Below are positions 1-4,917 of a stretch of DNA of 10,128 nt, one piece after another. Within the stretch, counting starts at the first letter, position 1. Each line of letters opens with the position of its first letter. This DNA is from Chloroflexota bacterium (GTDB taxonomy: Bacteria > Chloroflexota > UBA6077 > CF-72). The stretch spans positions 1-10,128 of the forward strand of contig JAFAPL010001127.1 of NCBI GenBank assembly GCA_019247135.1, given 5' to 3'. Made by a program: the position numbers and the translations under genes. Below the pieces are notes generated by a model, which saw nothing but the letters and a program-made list of their open reading frames with translations, ran no database searches and had not been told where the DNA came from.

Positions 1-141
1 GCGGATCTGAAGTTGGATCGACAGGCTGGCGTCTTGCGGGTGCGCGGCCTGTGGCTCGACGACGCGGAGGTCAGCGAAGCCCAGGATGCGCTCGAACGGC
101 TCGCGGGGCATCTGGGCGCAAGTGACGTCTACATGCCCTAG
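1..141 (+). CDS. C-terminal fragment, probable YcaQ/AlkZ-like winged-helix DNA glycosylase
   Basis: Frame 1 is open from the window edge to TAG at 139-141, giving 46 residues with the start outside the window. The fragment begins ADLKLDRQAGVLRVRGLW and continues as an amphipathic helix ending in HLGASDVYMP. A 'DLKxDRxAGVLxV' strand pair followed by a helix ending in 'LG' near the C-terminus is what I recall from the YcaQ/AlkZ family (winged-helix proteins that unhook interstrand crosslinks or remove alkylated bases; about 350-400 residues). The assignment rests on this short motif only. It could be another winged-helix protein. The gene is convergent with the next gene and shares the CTAG at 138-141 with it. 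Confidence 0.55.
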   Translation, partial: ADLKLDRQAGVLRVRGLWLDDAEVSEAQDALERLAGHLGASDVYMP

Positions 142-512
142 TCGATAAGAATCTCGACGCGCTCGCCGTTCTCACTCGACACGTCGAAGATCACTCCGCG
201 GCGACCCGAGCGGATCGCCTCGAACAGGTCATCGACGCTTTCCAGCCCGGGCACATTCCGAAGCCGACGGGCGAAGCCGAGGCCAAACCCCGCCATGCTG
301 ATTGGCACCGACACATTCGTGCGCAAGCGCCCCGAGCGCTGATCCGTAACACGCACCCGGAACCACCGCCCGCGGTCCTGCTGCAAACTCGATTGCCCGC
401 GCTCGCTGATGGCCGCGAGCAGGTCGGCGGCTTCGGTGGCCGTGATCTTCTGCTGCTCGAGCAACTCGAGGATGCGCAGCCGCTCCGACTCGCTACCGCC
501 AGCCGCGGTCAT
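138..512 (-). CDS. Small protein with N-terminal SHOCT-like helical module
   Basis: 124 residues, ATG at 512. Residues 9-36 (SERLRILELLEQQKITATEAA followed by LLAAI) form a helical hairpin of the SHOCT-like type, a short oligomerisation or interaction module. Residues 49-70 look like two beta strands. Residues 84-124 form a small alpha/beta tail with a leucine-rich helix (ESVDDLFEAIRSG) and a final strand. There is no signal peptide or TM segment, so it is probably cytosolic. Its ATG overlaps the TGA of the upstream DUF4097 gene as ATGA (509-512), which points to translational coupling. It is the last gene of the operon. Function is unknown. The module matches the C-termini of the two upstream genes, so the three products probably interact or share a partner (inference). 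Confidence 0.85.
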   Translation of the reverse strand: MTAAGGSESERLRILELLEQQKITATEAADLLAAISERGQSSLQQDRGRWFRVRVTDQRSGRLRTNVSVPISMAGFGLGFARRLRNVPGLESVDDLFEAIRSGRRGVIFDVSSENGERVEILID

Positions 513-1351
513 CCTCGGGCGTGATCCAGTGCGCGCAGCAGCTCATCGGCGTCCTGGGCCGACAGCTCGCCTGACTCGACCATCTTCAACACTCGTTCGA
601 CTTCAGGATCGGTCGTCACCTCGCGTGGCGGCGCCTGCTGCACGGTCGCGCGCTGTGCCCGGGCCTGCAAGGACGATGCCTCCTCGACGCGCACCGAGCC
701 CATCTCTGTGGTCAGCACCAGCTTCGCCGCGGCGCCCTGGCTCGACCCGTACGAGTTTCGAATCGACCCCAAGCTGGTGTGCGCTTCTACGCACACGTCC
801 AGACCGCGCGCCAGCTCGAGTCGCACCGAGCCCATCGTTGCGCGAATTCGATGCTCCCCAGCCTGGAGCTGTGAGACCTCGAGCCTGACTGAGCCGGCGT
901 GCGTTTCGACGTCGAGGAATCCACCGACGTCTCGGCCCGCCACGCTACCCGCATCCGCCGCCAGGTGCAGCACGCCATGCACGTTGACCAGGTCGATCTT
1001 GCCAGCGCTCGCCTTGATGCCGAGCTGGCAGCCGTCCAGACCGCGCACGCTCACGCTGCCCGCGCTGGTTTCCACGTGCGCACGCACGTCGGAAGGCACG
1101 TAGATCGCCGCACGACATTCCCAGCCGCCAAACCAGTGGAAACCGTGCATCGCCTCGAACGTCGCGCGCACGACGCCGTTGTGCTTGTCAATGTGGACAT
1201 TCACACGCTCAGCCGAGCGCTCGGACAGCTCGATGCGCGCGGGCTGGCCCGGCTCGGTTGGCAGCACCGTCAGCGCGCCAAACTCCGACCGTAGTTCGAG
1301 CTCGGGTGGTTCGCCGAGCGGAAGCTCCCAGACGCGATTGTTGATCGACAT
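509..1351 (-). CDS. DUF4097 beta-repeat protein with C-terminal SHOCT-like module
   Basis: 280 residues, ATG at 1351. Residues about 10-90 form a beta-rich entry domain. Residues 94-225 hold about seven repeats of roughly 17-22 residues with the core T/A-x-A/M/L-G-S-V/I: SAGSVSV, SAGKIDL, DAGSVAG, HAGSVRL, TMGSVRL, SLGSIRN, EMGSVRV. This is the right-handed beta-helix pattern of DUF4097 ('putative adhesin') proteins. No signal peptide is visible, so the 'adhesin' name is probably misleading here and a cytosolic role is likelier. A low-complexity linker (226-247) leads to a helical hairpin at 248-276 (VERVLKMVESGELSAQDADE), the same module as in both neighbours. An AGAGGAG Shine-Dalgarno lies at 1355-1361, and the gene starts 12 bp after the DUF2089 stop. 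It overlaps the downstream gene by 4 bp. Confidence 0.88.
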   Translation of the reverse strand: MSINNRVWELPLGEPPELELRSEFGALTVLPTEPGQPARIELSERSAERVNVHIDKHNGVVRATFEAMHGFHWFGGWECRAAIYVPSDVRAHVETSAGSVSVRGLDGCQLGIKASAGKIDLVNVHGVLHLAADAGSVAGRDVGGFLDVETHAGSVRLEVSQLQAGEHRIRATMGSVRLELARGLDVCVEAHTSLGSIRNSYGSSQGAAAKLVLTTEMGSVRVEEASSLQARAQRATVQQAPPREVTTDPEVERVLKMVESGELSAQDADELLRALDHARG

Positions 1352-1354
1352 ATG

Positions 1355-1361
1355 CTCCTCT
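1355..1361 (-). promoter_or_regulatory. Shine-Dalgarno site of the DUF4097 gene
   Basis: Minus-strand AGAGGAG followed by CAT and the ATG at 1351-1349. It is the clearest ribosome-binding site of the three-gene operon and fixes this start. The short spacing (3 nt from GGAG, 5 nt from AGAGG) is at the low end of normal. Confidence 0.6.
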
Positions 1362-1363
1362 GG

Positions 1364-1783
1364 TCAGAGCGCGCGCAAGCGCGCGGCGGCTTCATTCGCG
1401 TTCAGATCACCGGCCGCGAGTGCGTCGAGAATCTCTTGCCGGCGCTGGGCGAGATTGGCGTCCTCCGGGCGCACCTCGAAGCCCATCGCCTGGACCACTT
1501 CATTCAGCCGGCCTACGACGGTTGGGTACGAGATGCCCAGCTCTTCCTCGACATCTTTGATTTTTCCGCGGCATCGAATAAAGGTCTCCACGAACTGGAG
1601 CTGCTCACGCGTCAAGCGCGCCAGCCGGCCCAGCGTGAAGTTGCCCTGCAAGGCCGAGCCACAGGCAGGGCACTCGAGGCGGACGATGCGCAGGTCGTCG
1701 TTGCAGACCGGGCAACGGGTCAGCACCTGATGGGCGGGCCCACCTCGCGTCGCATCCCAGCCGTTGAATTCCGACGGGCTCAT
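1364..1783 (-). CDS. DUF2089 family zinc-ribbon/HTH protein, probable transcriptional regulator
   Basis: 139 residues, ATG at 1783. Residues 24-41 carry two CPxC knuckles (C24/C27 and C38/C41), a zinc ribbon. Residues 49-100 are helical. Within them GKIKDVEEELGISYPTVVGR (73-92) reads as a helix-turn-helix like sigma region 4, so DNA binding is likely. Residues 113-138 (RRQEILDALAAGDLNANEAA) form a helical hairpin that recurs in the next two genes. The architecture of ribbon, HTH and terminal hairpin is that of DUF2089 proteins, whose role is not established to my knowledge. It is first in a three-gene operon behind an operator-like promoter, so autoregulation is a reasonable guess. No Shine-Dalgarno precedes the ATG. 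The predicted transcription start is only a few bases upstream, so the message may be leaderless. Confidence 0.88.
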   Translation of the reverse strand: MSPSEFNGWDATRGGPAHQVLTRCPVCNDDLRIVRLECPACGSALQGNFTLGRLARLTREQLQFVETFIRCRGKIKDVEEELGISYPTVVGRLNEVVQAMGFEVRPEDANLAQRRQEILDALAAGDLNANEAAARLRAL

Positions 1784-1791
1784 GCTGAAGA

Positions 1792-1820
1792 AAATTAATG
1801 CTCGACTTGAAATTTGTCAA
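1792..1820 (-). promoter_or_regulatory. Predicted sigma-70-type promoter of the DUF2089 operon
   Basis: Minus strand: a perfect TTGACA (-35) at 1815-1820, a 17-bp spacer, then TAATTT (-10, 3 of 6 including the key T, A and final T) at 1792-1797. With a 15-bp spacer the -10 would be ATTAAT (4 of 6). The region is AT-rich against a GC-rich background. Expected transcription start is about 1785, two or three bases before the ATG at 1783. Confidence 0.55.
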
Positions 1821-1837
1821 GCCGGGCTCAAAATTTG
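1806..1837 (-). promoter_or_regulatory. Operator-like repeats over the -35 box
   Basis: Two overlapping patterns. (a) An inverted repeat on the minus strand, CTTGA-CAAATT-TCAAG (1806-1821), whose left arm contains most of the -35 hexamer. (b) A direct repeat, read on the plus strand as CT(T/C)(G/A)AAATTTG, at 1806-1816 and 1827-1837. It matches 9 of 11 bases and the copies are 21 bp apart, two helical turns. Side-by-side sites on one DNA face over a -35 box are what a repressor operator looks like. The binding protein is unknown. The HTH protein encoded just downstream is the obvious candidate (inference). Confidence 0.45.
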
Positions 1838-1917
1838 CTTTGCGCCCAGAAGCGATGCACGGGATGCAGACGCACTCTGGGCGCGGCGGCGCCAGGGCAC
1901 AGACGACGAGCAGTGCG

Positions 1918-2214
1918 TCAGTGCTGCCCGTTTACCCGCTCGACCTCGGCCGCCGGGCACTCATAGCCATCGTGCAGGATGACGTACGCCGTCGCACCGC
2001 GCTGACCGAGGCCCCGAACCTGGACGATTCGCTCCTCTTCGGGCCGTTCTCGACAAAGAATGCACGCGCACGGTTGGATGTGGTGCGGGGCGGGCAGCTC
2101 ACGCACCCAATCGCCAACTCGCACGACCCCGTTCGACACCCGCGCTTCATCCAGATTGGCTTTCAGCGGCGGAATGGTCTCCCGCCACTGAGCGTACAGG
2201 TGCGCGTGCGGCAT
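1918..2214 (-). CDS. Small cysteine-containing hypothetical protein
   Basis: 98 residues, ATG at 2214, TGA at 1918. I do not recognise the family. Codon third positions are strongly GC-biased and the composition is protein-like, unlike the overlapping plus-strand frame, so it is probably real. Residues 22-88 look like a compact beta-barrel-type domain (ARVSNGVVRVGDWVREL, then ERIVQVRGLG and ATAYVILHDGYEC). Cysteines at 49, 51 and 54 (CACILC) plus Cys86 could form a metal or redox site. There is no signal peptide or TM segment. No good Shine-Dalgarno is seen; GAGG lies 13 nt upstream. It stands alone, 134 bp before the DUF2089 operon and 108 bp after the ROK-VOC gene, all on the same strand. 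Confidence 0.68.
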   Translation of the reverse strand: MPHAHLYAQWRETIPPLKANLDEARVSNGVVRVGDWVRELPAPHHIQPCACILCRERPEEERIVQVRGLGQRGATAYVILHDGYECPAAEVERVNGQH

Positions 2215-2322
2215 GTCGGTTGGGGAGCCTCAAGTGGAAGTGTACTGTCAGCTCGTCAATCCACTACCCGAGTTCAGTACGCGTGGCGTTTCAGTGGCGC
2301 GGCCAGATGGACATGAATCAGA

Positions 2323-2691
2323 TCAGGCAGAGTGATCCTTTTGGATTGCGACCGGGTGCCGCGGCTCGTAGAGGGCGAGCTCGCTGCCGCCAGGAATCTT
2401 CATCGAGGCCACACGCCCAAAGCCCGCCTCGGTGACGGGGTTAGGGAACTCGGCGCCGCGCGCCTTGAGCTCCTCCATGCTCGCGTCGAGGTCGTCACAC
2501 ATCAGGTACAGCTCGTGGTGACCTGGTCCTTCGTCGGGATGGATTCCCAGCTCGGCGGGCGGCAACGCAAAGATGAGCCAGCCACCACCGGCGTCGACCG
2601 AGGCGAACCCGAGCACATCGCGCATGAACGCGCGAACGCCGTCGGCATCCTGCGAAAAGATGATCGCGTGTACACCGTTGATAGCGGCCAC
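2323..2691 (-). CDS. Possible internal translation product: free VOC domain
   Basis: In frame within the ROK-VOC gene, codon 224 is GTG (2691-2689), preceded by GGGGAGG at 2699-2705 with 7-nt spacing. Starting here would give a 122-residue protein beginning M-A-A-I-N-G-V-H-A, the normal length and N-terminus for a stand-alone VOC protein. Either the VOC protein is made both fused and free, or this is the relic start of a separate gene joined by loss of the ROK stop codon. Whether it is used cannot be told from sequence. Confidence 0.4.
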   Translation of the reverse strand: MAAINGVHAIIFSQDADGVRAFMRDVLGFASVDAGGGWLIFALPPAELGIHPDEGPGHHELYLMCDDLDASMEELKARGAEFPNPVTEAGFGRVASMKIPGGSELALYEPRHPVAIQKDHSA

Positions 2692-3360
2692 GGCCGAACC
2701 TCCCCATAGCGTGGAGCCCCAGAGTCGGAAACCGCCCTCGAACGCATTCGCGTTCGCGCCCGGCCGCACATTCGGCGGCAGGTCCTTCACCAGTTTGGCG
2801 TTGCCGCCGCCCAGGACGATGTAGTCAGGCTGGAGCGCGGCAGTCATCTGGTCGAGCACCGCGGTGACTTCTTTGCGCCATTTCTTTTTCCCGAGACGCT
2901 TCAGTCCACGTAACCCGACGTAGTCCTCGTAGGTGAGCTTGTTCTTGTATGGCAGGTGGGCCAGCTCCATTGGGACGACCGAGCCATCGACGATCATGGC
3001 GGAGCCGAGACCAGTGCCGAGGCCGAGAAACAGCATGCGGCCGCCTTCGTAACTGCCGAGTGCCTGCATGGCGGCGTCGTTGATCAGGCGCGTGGGATGG
3101 CCGAATGCAGCAGTAAAGTCGAACCCGACCCAACCCGGGCCTAGATTGACGGGTTCTTTTGCCGGCGCGTTGTGCACGACCGGGCCCGGGTAGCCCACCG
3201 ACACCACGTCGTACTGCCAATCCGATGTCAACCCTCTGACGACATCGACCATAGACCGCGGCGTCAGGTCGGGTCCCGAGTCCACCTTGCGCGGCTCAGC
3301 CTGTCCCGTGACCAGGACCTTGATGTGGGTGCCGCCGACGTCAACCGCAAGAATCCGCAT
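2323..3360 (-). CDS. ROK-family (polyphosphate-glucokinase-like) protein fused to a C-terminal VOC/glyoxalase domain
   Basis: 345 residues, ATG at 3360. Residues 1-214 form an ROK sugar-kinase domain: phosphate loop DVGGTHIK (7-14), IND (93-95) with the probable catalytic Asp95, LGLGTGLGSA (112-121), ELAHL (132-136) and adenosine motif LGGGNA (183-188). The CxCGxxGC zinc site of typical ROK repressors and kinases is absent, as in polyphosphate glucokinases. Substrate is unproven. The kinase domain finishes at NANAFEGGFRLW (203-214), which I recall as the usual end of this subfamily. After about 12 linker residues, a VOC domain (226-337) follows, starting INGVHAIIF with HHELYLMCDD and SELALYEP. 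Candidate metal ligands include His231, a histidine of 281-282 and Glu332. VOC proteins are metal-dependent isomerases, lyases, dioxygenases or drug-binding proteins, usually about 120 residues alone. An internal ribosome-binding site and GTG sit at the junction. The upstream two-TM gene ends 24 bp before, so co-transcription is likely. Confidence 0.85.
   Translation of the reverse strand: MRILAVDVGGTHIKVLVTGQAEPRKVDSGPDLTPRSMVDVVRGLTSDWQYDVVSVGYPGPVVHNAPAKEPVNLGPGWVGFDFTAAFGHPTRLINDAAMQALGSYEGGRMLFLGLGTGLGSAMIVDGSVVPMELAHLPYKNKLTYEDYVGLRGLKRLGKKKWRKEVTAVLDQMTAALQPDYIVLGGGNAKLVKDLPPNVRPGANANAFEGGFRLWGSTLWGGSAVAAINGVHAIIFSQDADGVRAFMRDVLGFASVDAGGGWLIFALPPAELGIHPDEGPGHHELYLMCDDLDASMEELKARGAEFPNPVTEAGFGRVASMKIPGGSELALYEPRHPVAIQKDHSA
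2689..2705 (-). promoter_or_regulatory. Internal ribosome-binding site and GTG at the ROK/VOC junction
   Basis: Minus-strand GGGGAGG (2699-2705), seven bases, then GTG (2691-2689). It is the strongest Shine-Dalgarno match I found in this window, and it lies inside the linker between two complete domains. It would start the VOC domain in frame. Confidence 0.5.
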
Positions 3361-3384
3361 GCTCTGGAACTTCTTCGTAGCAGG

Positions 3385-3972
3385 TCAGGGTCTGTTCAGC
3401 GTACTCCACAGGCCTCCGCCAGTCGCCACGACGACCGACGCGATCGCGGTCGCACCCAGCGTTACCAGCCACATGAAGGCCGAGAGCAGCAAGATGTGAT
3501 TTTCGCGCTGCTCGACCAGTCGCAGCGAACGGCCCGCGACGACGAATCCGCCGCGCCATTGTTGGACCACGGCGGCGCTCCGAACGCCCGCTTGTGGCTG
3601 CCAGGTGATCGCGTCCTGACCTCCACGCCGCACCGCCTCGAACACCGTTGGCGGAAACGGCGGCGCTCCGCCCTGCAGTACCGCCGACGATGCGATCTGC
3701 GCTCCGCTGCTGTCAAAGACGATGACGAACGGCGCCAGCGAGCTCGAGATGTCGATGCTGTCGGAGGGGAGCACCGCCGTCGGCGGCGCGCCAGCATCGA
3801 GTCGCGCGGCCGCGTCCTCCGCGAGTTGGACCTGCGGATCGTTGGCGCTCTGTCGCAGGTCCTGTTGGACGGCACCATAGGCGAGTGCCGCGAGCCCGGT
3901 CACCGCCACCGCGATCGGCGTCCAGATCGTCGCAGCCCGACACAAGATCGGCAGCCACCAACGTGCAGTCAC
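3385..3972 (-). CDS. Two-TM membrane protein with extracytoplasmic sensor-like domain
   Basis: 195 residues from GTG at 3972. The ORF can also start at TTG 4008 (207 residues), but GTG places the N-terminus directly before the membrane segment. TM1 is about 13-35 (AATIWTPIAVAVTGLAALAY) and TM2 about 159-183. Between them lie about 120 residues: a helix (QQDLRQSANDPQVQLAEDAA), a strand PFVIVFDSSGAQIASSAVL typical of PAS/PDC-like extracellular sensor folds, then TWQPQAGVRSAAVVQQWRGG and a final helix leading into TM2. This resembles the input half of a histidine kinase or chemoreceptor. However, only about a dozen cytoplasmic residues follow TM2, so there is no HAMP, kinase or GGDEF output. Specific family not recognised. 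The downstream ROK-VOC gene starts 24 bp after its stop, so the two are probably co-transcribed. Confidence 0.75.
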   Translation of the reverse strand: MTARWWLPILCRAATIWTPIAVAVTGLAALAYGAVQQDLRQSANDPQVQLAEDAAARLDAGAPPTAVLPSDSIDISSSLAPFVIVFDSSGAQIASSAVLQGGAPPFPPTVFEAVRRGGQDAITWQPQAGVRSAAVVQQWRGGFVVAGRSLRLVEQRENHILLLSAFMWLVTLGATAIASVVVATGGGLWSTLNRP

Positions 3973-4078
3973 GTGTGCGATTGTTTCACCGTCAGCCGCG
4001 GCGACCAATGCACCGCCGGACTACAGAGCGGTCTTGATCTCGGCTTTGAGCGACTTCCCAGGGCAGAATGAACGGTCC

Positions 4079-4150
4079 ATGAGGAGCGCGGCCTGCAGTC
4101 GGGCGATACTTCGGCACGTGTTGAACTCACAACACAAAAGGAGCGCATGA
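4079..4150 (+). CDS. Possible 23-codon leader ORF upstream of the DUF4386 gene
   Basis: ATG at 4079 opens a 23-residue frame (MRSAACSRAILRHVLNSQHK and three more) whose TGA at 4148-4150 overlaps the first ATG of the DUF4386 gene as ATGA. No Shine-Dalgarno is visible for its own start. The stop position would suit translational coupling, but a frame this short is expected by chance, so treat it as speculative. Confidence 0.15.
   Translation: MRSAACSRAILRHVLNSQHKRSA
4138..4143 (+). promoter_or_regulatory. Shine-Dalgarno site of the DUF4386 gene
   Basis: AAGGAG lies 3 nt before the ATG at 4147 and 6 nt before a second in-frame ATG at 4150. The spacing favours the second ATG as the main start. 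Confidence 0.6.
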
Positions 4151-4866
4151 TGAGTCCACTGAGAAAGACGGCGCTCGTCGCGGGCGTGCTCTACCTGCTC
4201 ACCTTCGTCTCCATCCCAACCCTGTTTCTGTACCTTCCGGTGCACGATCCGAACTACATCGTCGGCCCGGGCCCCGACACTGGCGTGCTGGTTGGCGGCA
4301 TCCTGGAGGTGATCGTGGCCCTCGCGGGCGTCGGCACCGCCGTCGCGCTCTACCCCGTGCTGAAGAGGCAAAATGAAGGGCTCGCACTGGGGTTCGTGGG
4401 CTCGCGAGTCCTGGAAGGCGCCGGCATCCTCGCTGGCGTCGCGTCCCTCCTGTCGATCGTGAGCTTGCGGCAGGCGGGAGTGGGGACTGGAGCCCTGATT
4501 ATCGGCCAGACGCTGGCGATCCTGTATGACCGGATTTTTCTCCTTTCCCAGAGCTTGATGCCGGCCGTGAACGACCTTGTGCTGGGCATCCTGCTGTACC
4601 AGTCGCGCCTGGTGCCTCGAGTTCTTCCGTTGATCGCATTCATCGGAGCGCCCCTGCTCCTCGCTTCCGATGGCGCCGTTTTGTTCGGCCTCTTGGACCG
4701 AACCTCGGGCGCGACGGCGCTCGCCGCCTTGCCTGTCGCCGTATTTGAGTTCTCGGTGGGCGTCTACCTGGGCGTCAAGGGCTTCAAACCCTCTCCGATC
4801 CTCCCTACCGATCCGCGAGATGCCGGAGTTGGCGGGTCACTTGCTCCCGCCGCGGGTGTCGGCTAG
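4147..4866 (+). CDS. DUF4386 family integral membrane protein
   Basis: 239 residues from ATG 4147 (238 if ATG 4150 is used, as the Shine-Dalgarno spacing suggests). The N-terminus SPLRKTALVAGVLYLLTFVS, with a short basic segment running into TM1, is typical of DUF4386 proteins. Hydrophobic segments lie at about 9-30, 47-68, 85-106, 114-135, 157-181 and 190-211, with possibly one more at 136-151, giving six or seven TM helices. The C-terminal 27 residues are polar and likely cytoplasmic. The family is widespread in soil Gram-positive-type bacteria and Chloroflexota and has no assigned biochemical role. Length is normal. It is transcribed away from the two-TM/ROK pair and is followed after 51 bp by the phosphotransferase gene. 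Confidence 0.85.
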   Translation: MMSPLRKTALVAGVLYLLTFVSIPTLFLYLPVHDPNYIVGPGPDTGVLVGGILEVIVALAGVGTAVALYPVLKRQNEGLALGFVGSRVLEGAGILAGVASLLSIVSLRQAGVGTGALIIGQTLAILYDRIFLLSQSLMPAVNDLVLGILLYQSRLVPRVLPLIAFIGAPLLLASDGAVLFGLLDRTSGATALAALPVAVFEFSVGVYLGVKGFKPSPILPTDPRDAGVGGSLAPAAGVG

Positions 4867-4894
4867 CTTCGCCCGGGCCTCGCACTGCTGCAGG

Positions 4895-4908
4895 CCGGCC
4901 GAAGCCGG
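4895..4908 (+). other. Short GC hairpin just before the phosphotransferase start
   Basis: CCGGC-CGAA-GCCGG forms a 5-bp stem with a 4-nt loop ending 9 nt before the ATG at 4918, where a Shine-Dalgarno would sit. No good Shine-Dalgarno is seen for this gene. The stem could be a weak terminator remnant, could limit translation, or could be chance in GC-rich DNA. Confidence 0.25.
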
Positions 4909-4917
4909 GCTTGAACG

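Noticed and set aside
1179..1798. Plus-strand open frames opposite the DUF2089 and DUF4097 genes
   Set aside because: Serine/arginine-rich shadows with no recognisable motif; the opposite strand has a zinc ribbon, an HTH and ordered beta repeats.
1860..1917. GC-rich imperfect hairpin (TGGGCGC / GCGCCA near 1878-1895) as a terminator of the 98-aa gene
   Set aside because: Needs a bulge and has no T-run; not distinguishable from chance in GC-rich DNA.
1798..2316. Plus-strand open frame of 172 codons over the 98-aa gene
   Set aside because: It crosses an AT-rich promoter region and has poor protein character; the minus-strand frame has better third-position GC and composition.
3172..4071. Long plus-strand open frame (299 codons) opposite the two-TM and ROK genes
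   Set aside because: Arginine/histidine-rich, low-complexity translation typical of the antisense frame of high-GC genes; the minus-strand frames show clear domains.
4009..4146. Divergent sigma-70 promoters between the two-TM and DUF4386 genes
   Set aside because: TTGATC, TTGAGC, CAGAAT and GATACT are present, but no pair has acceptable spacing.
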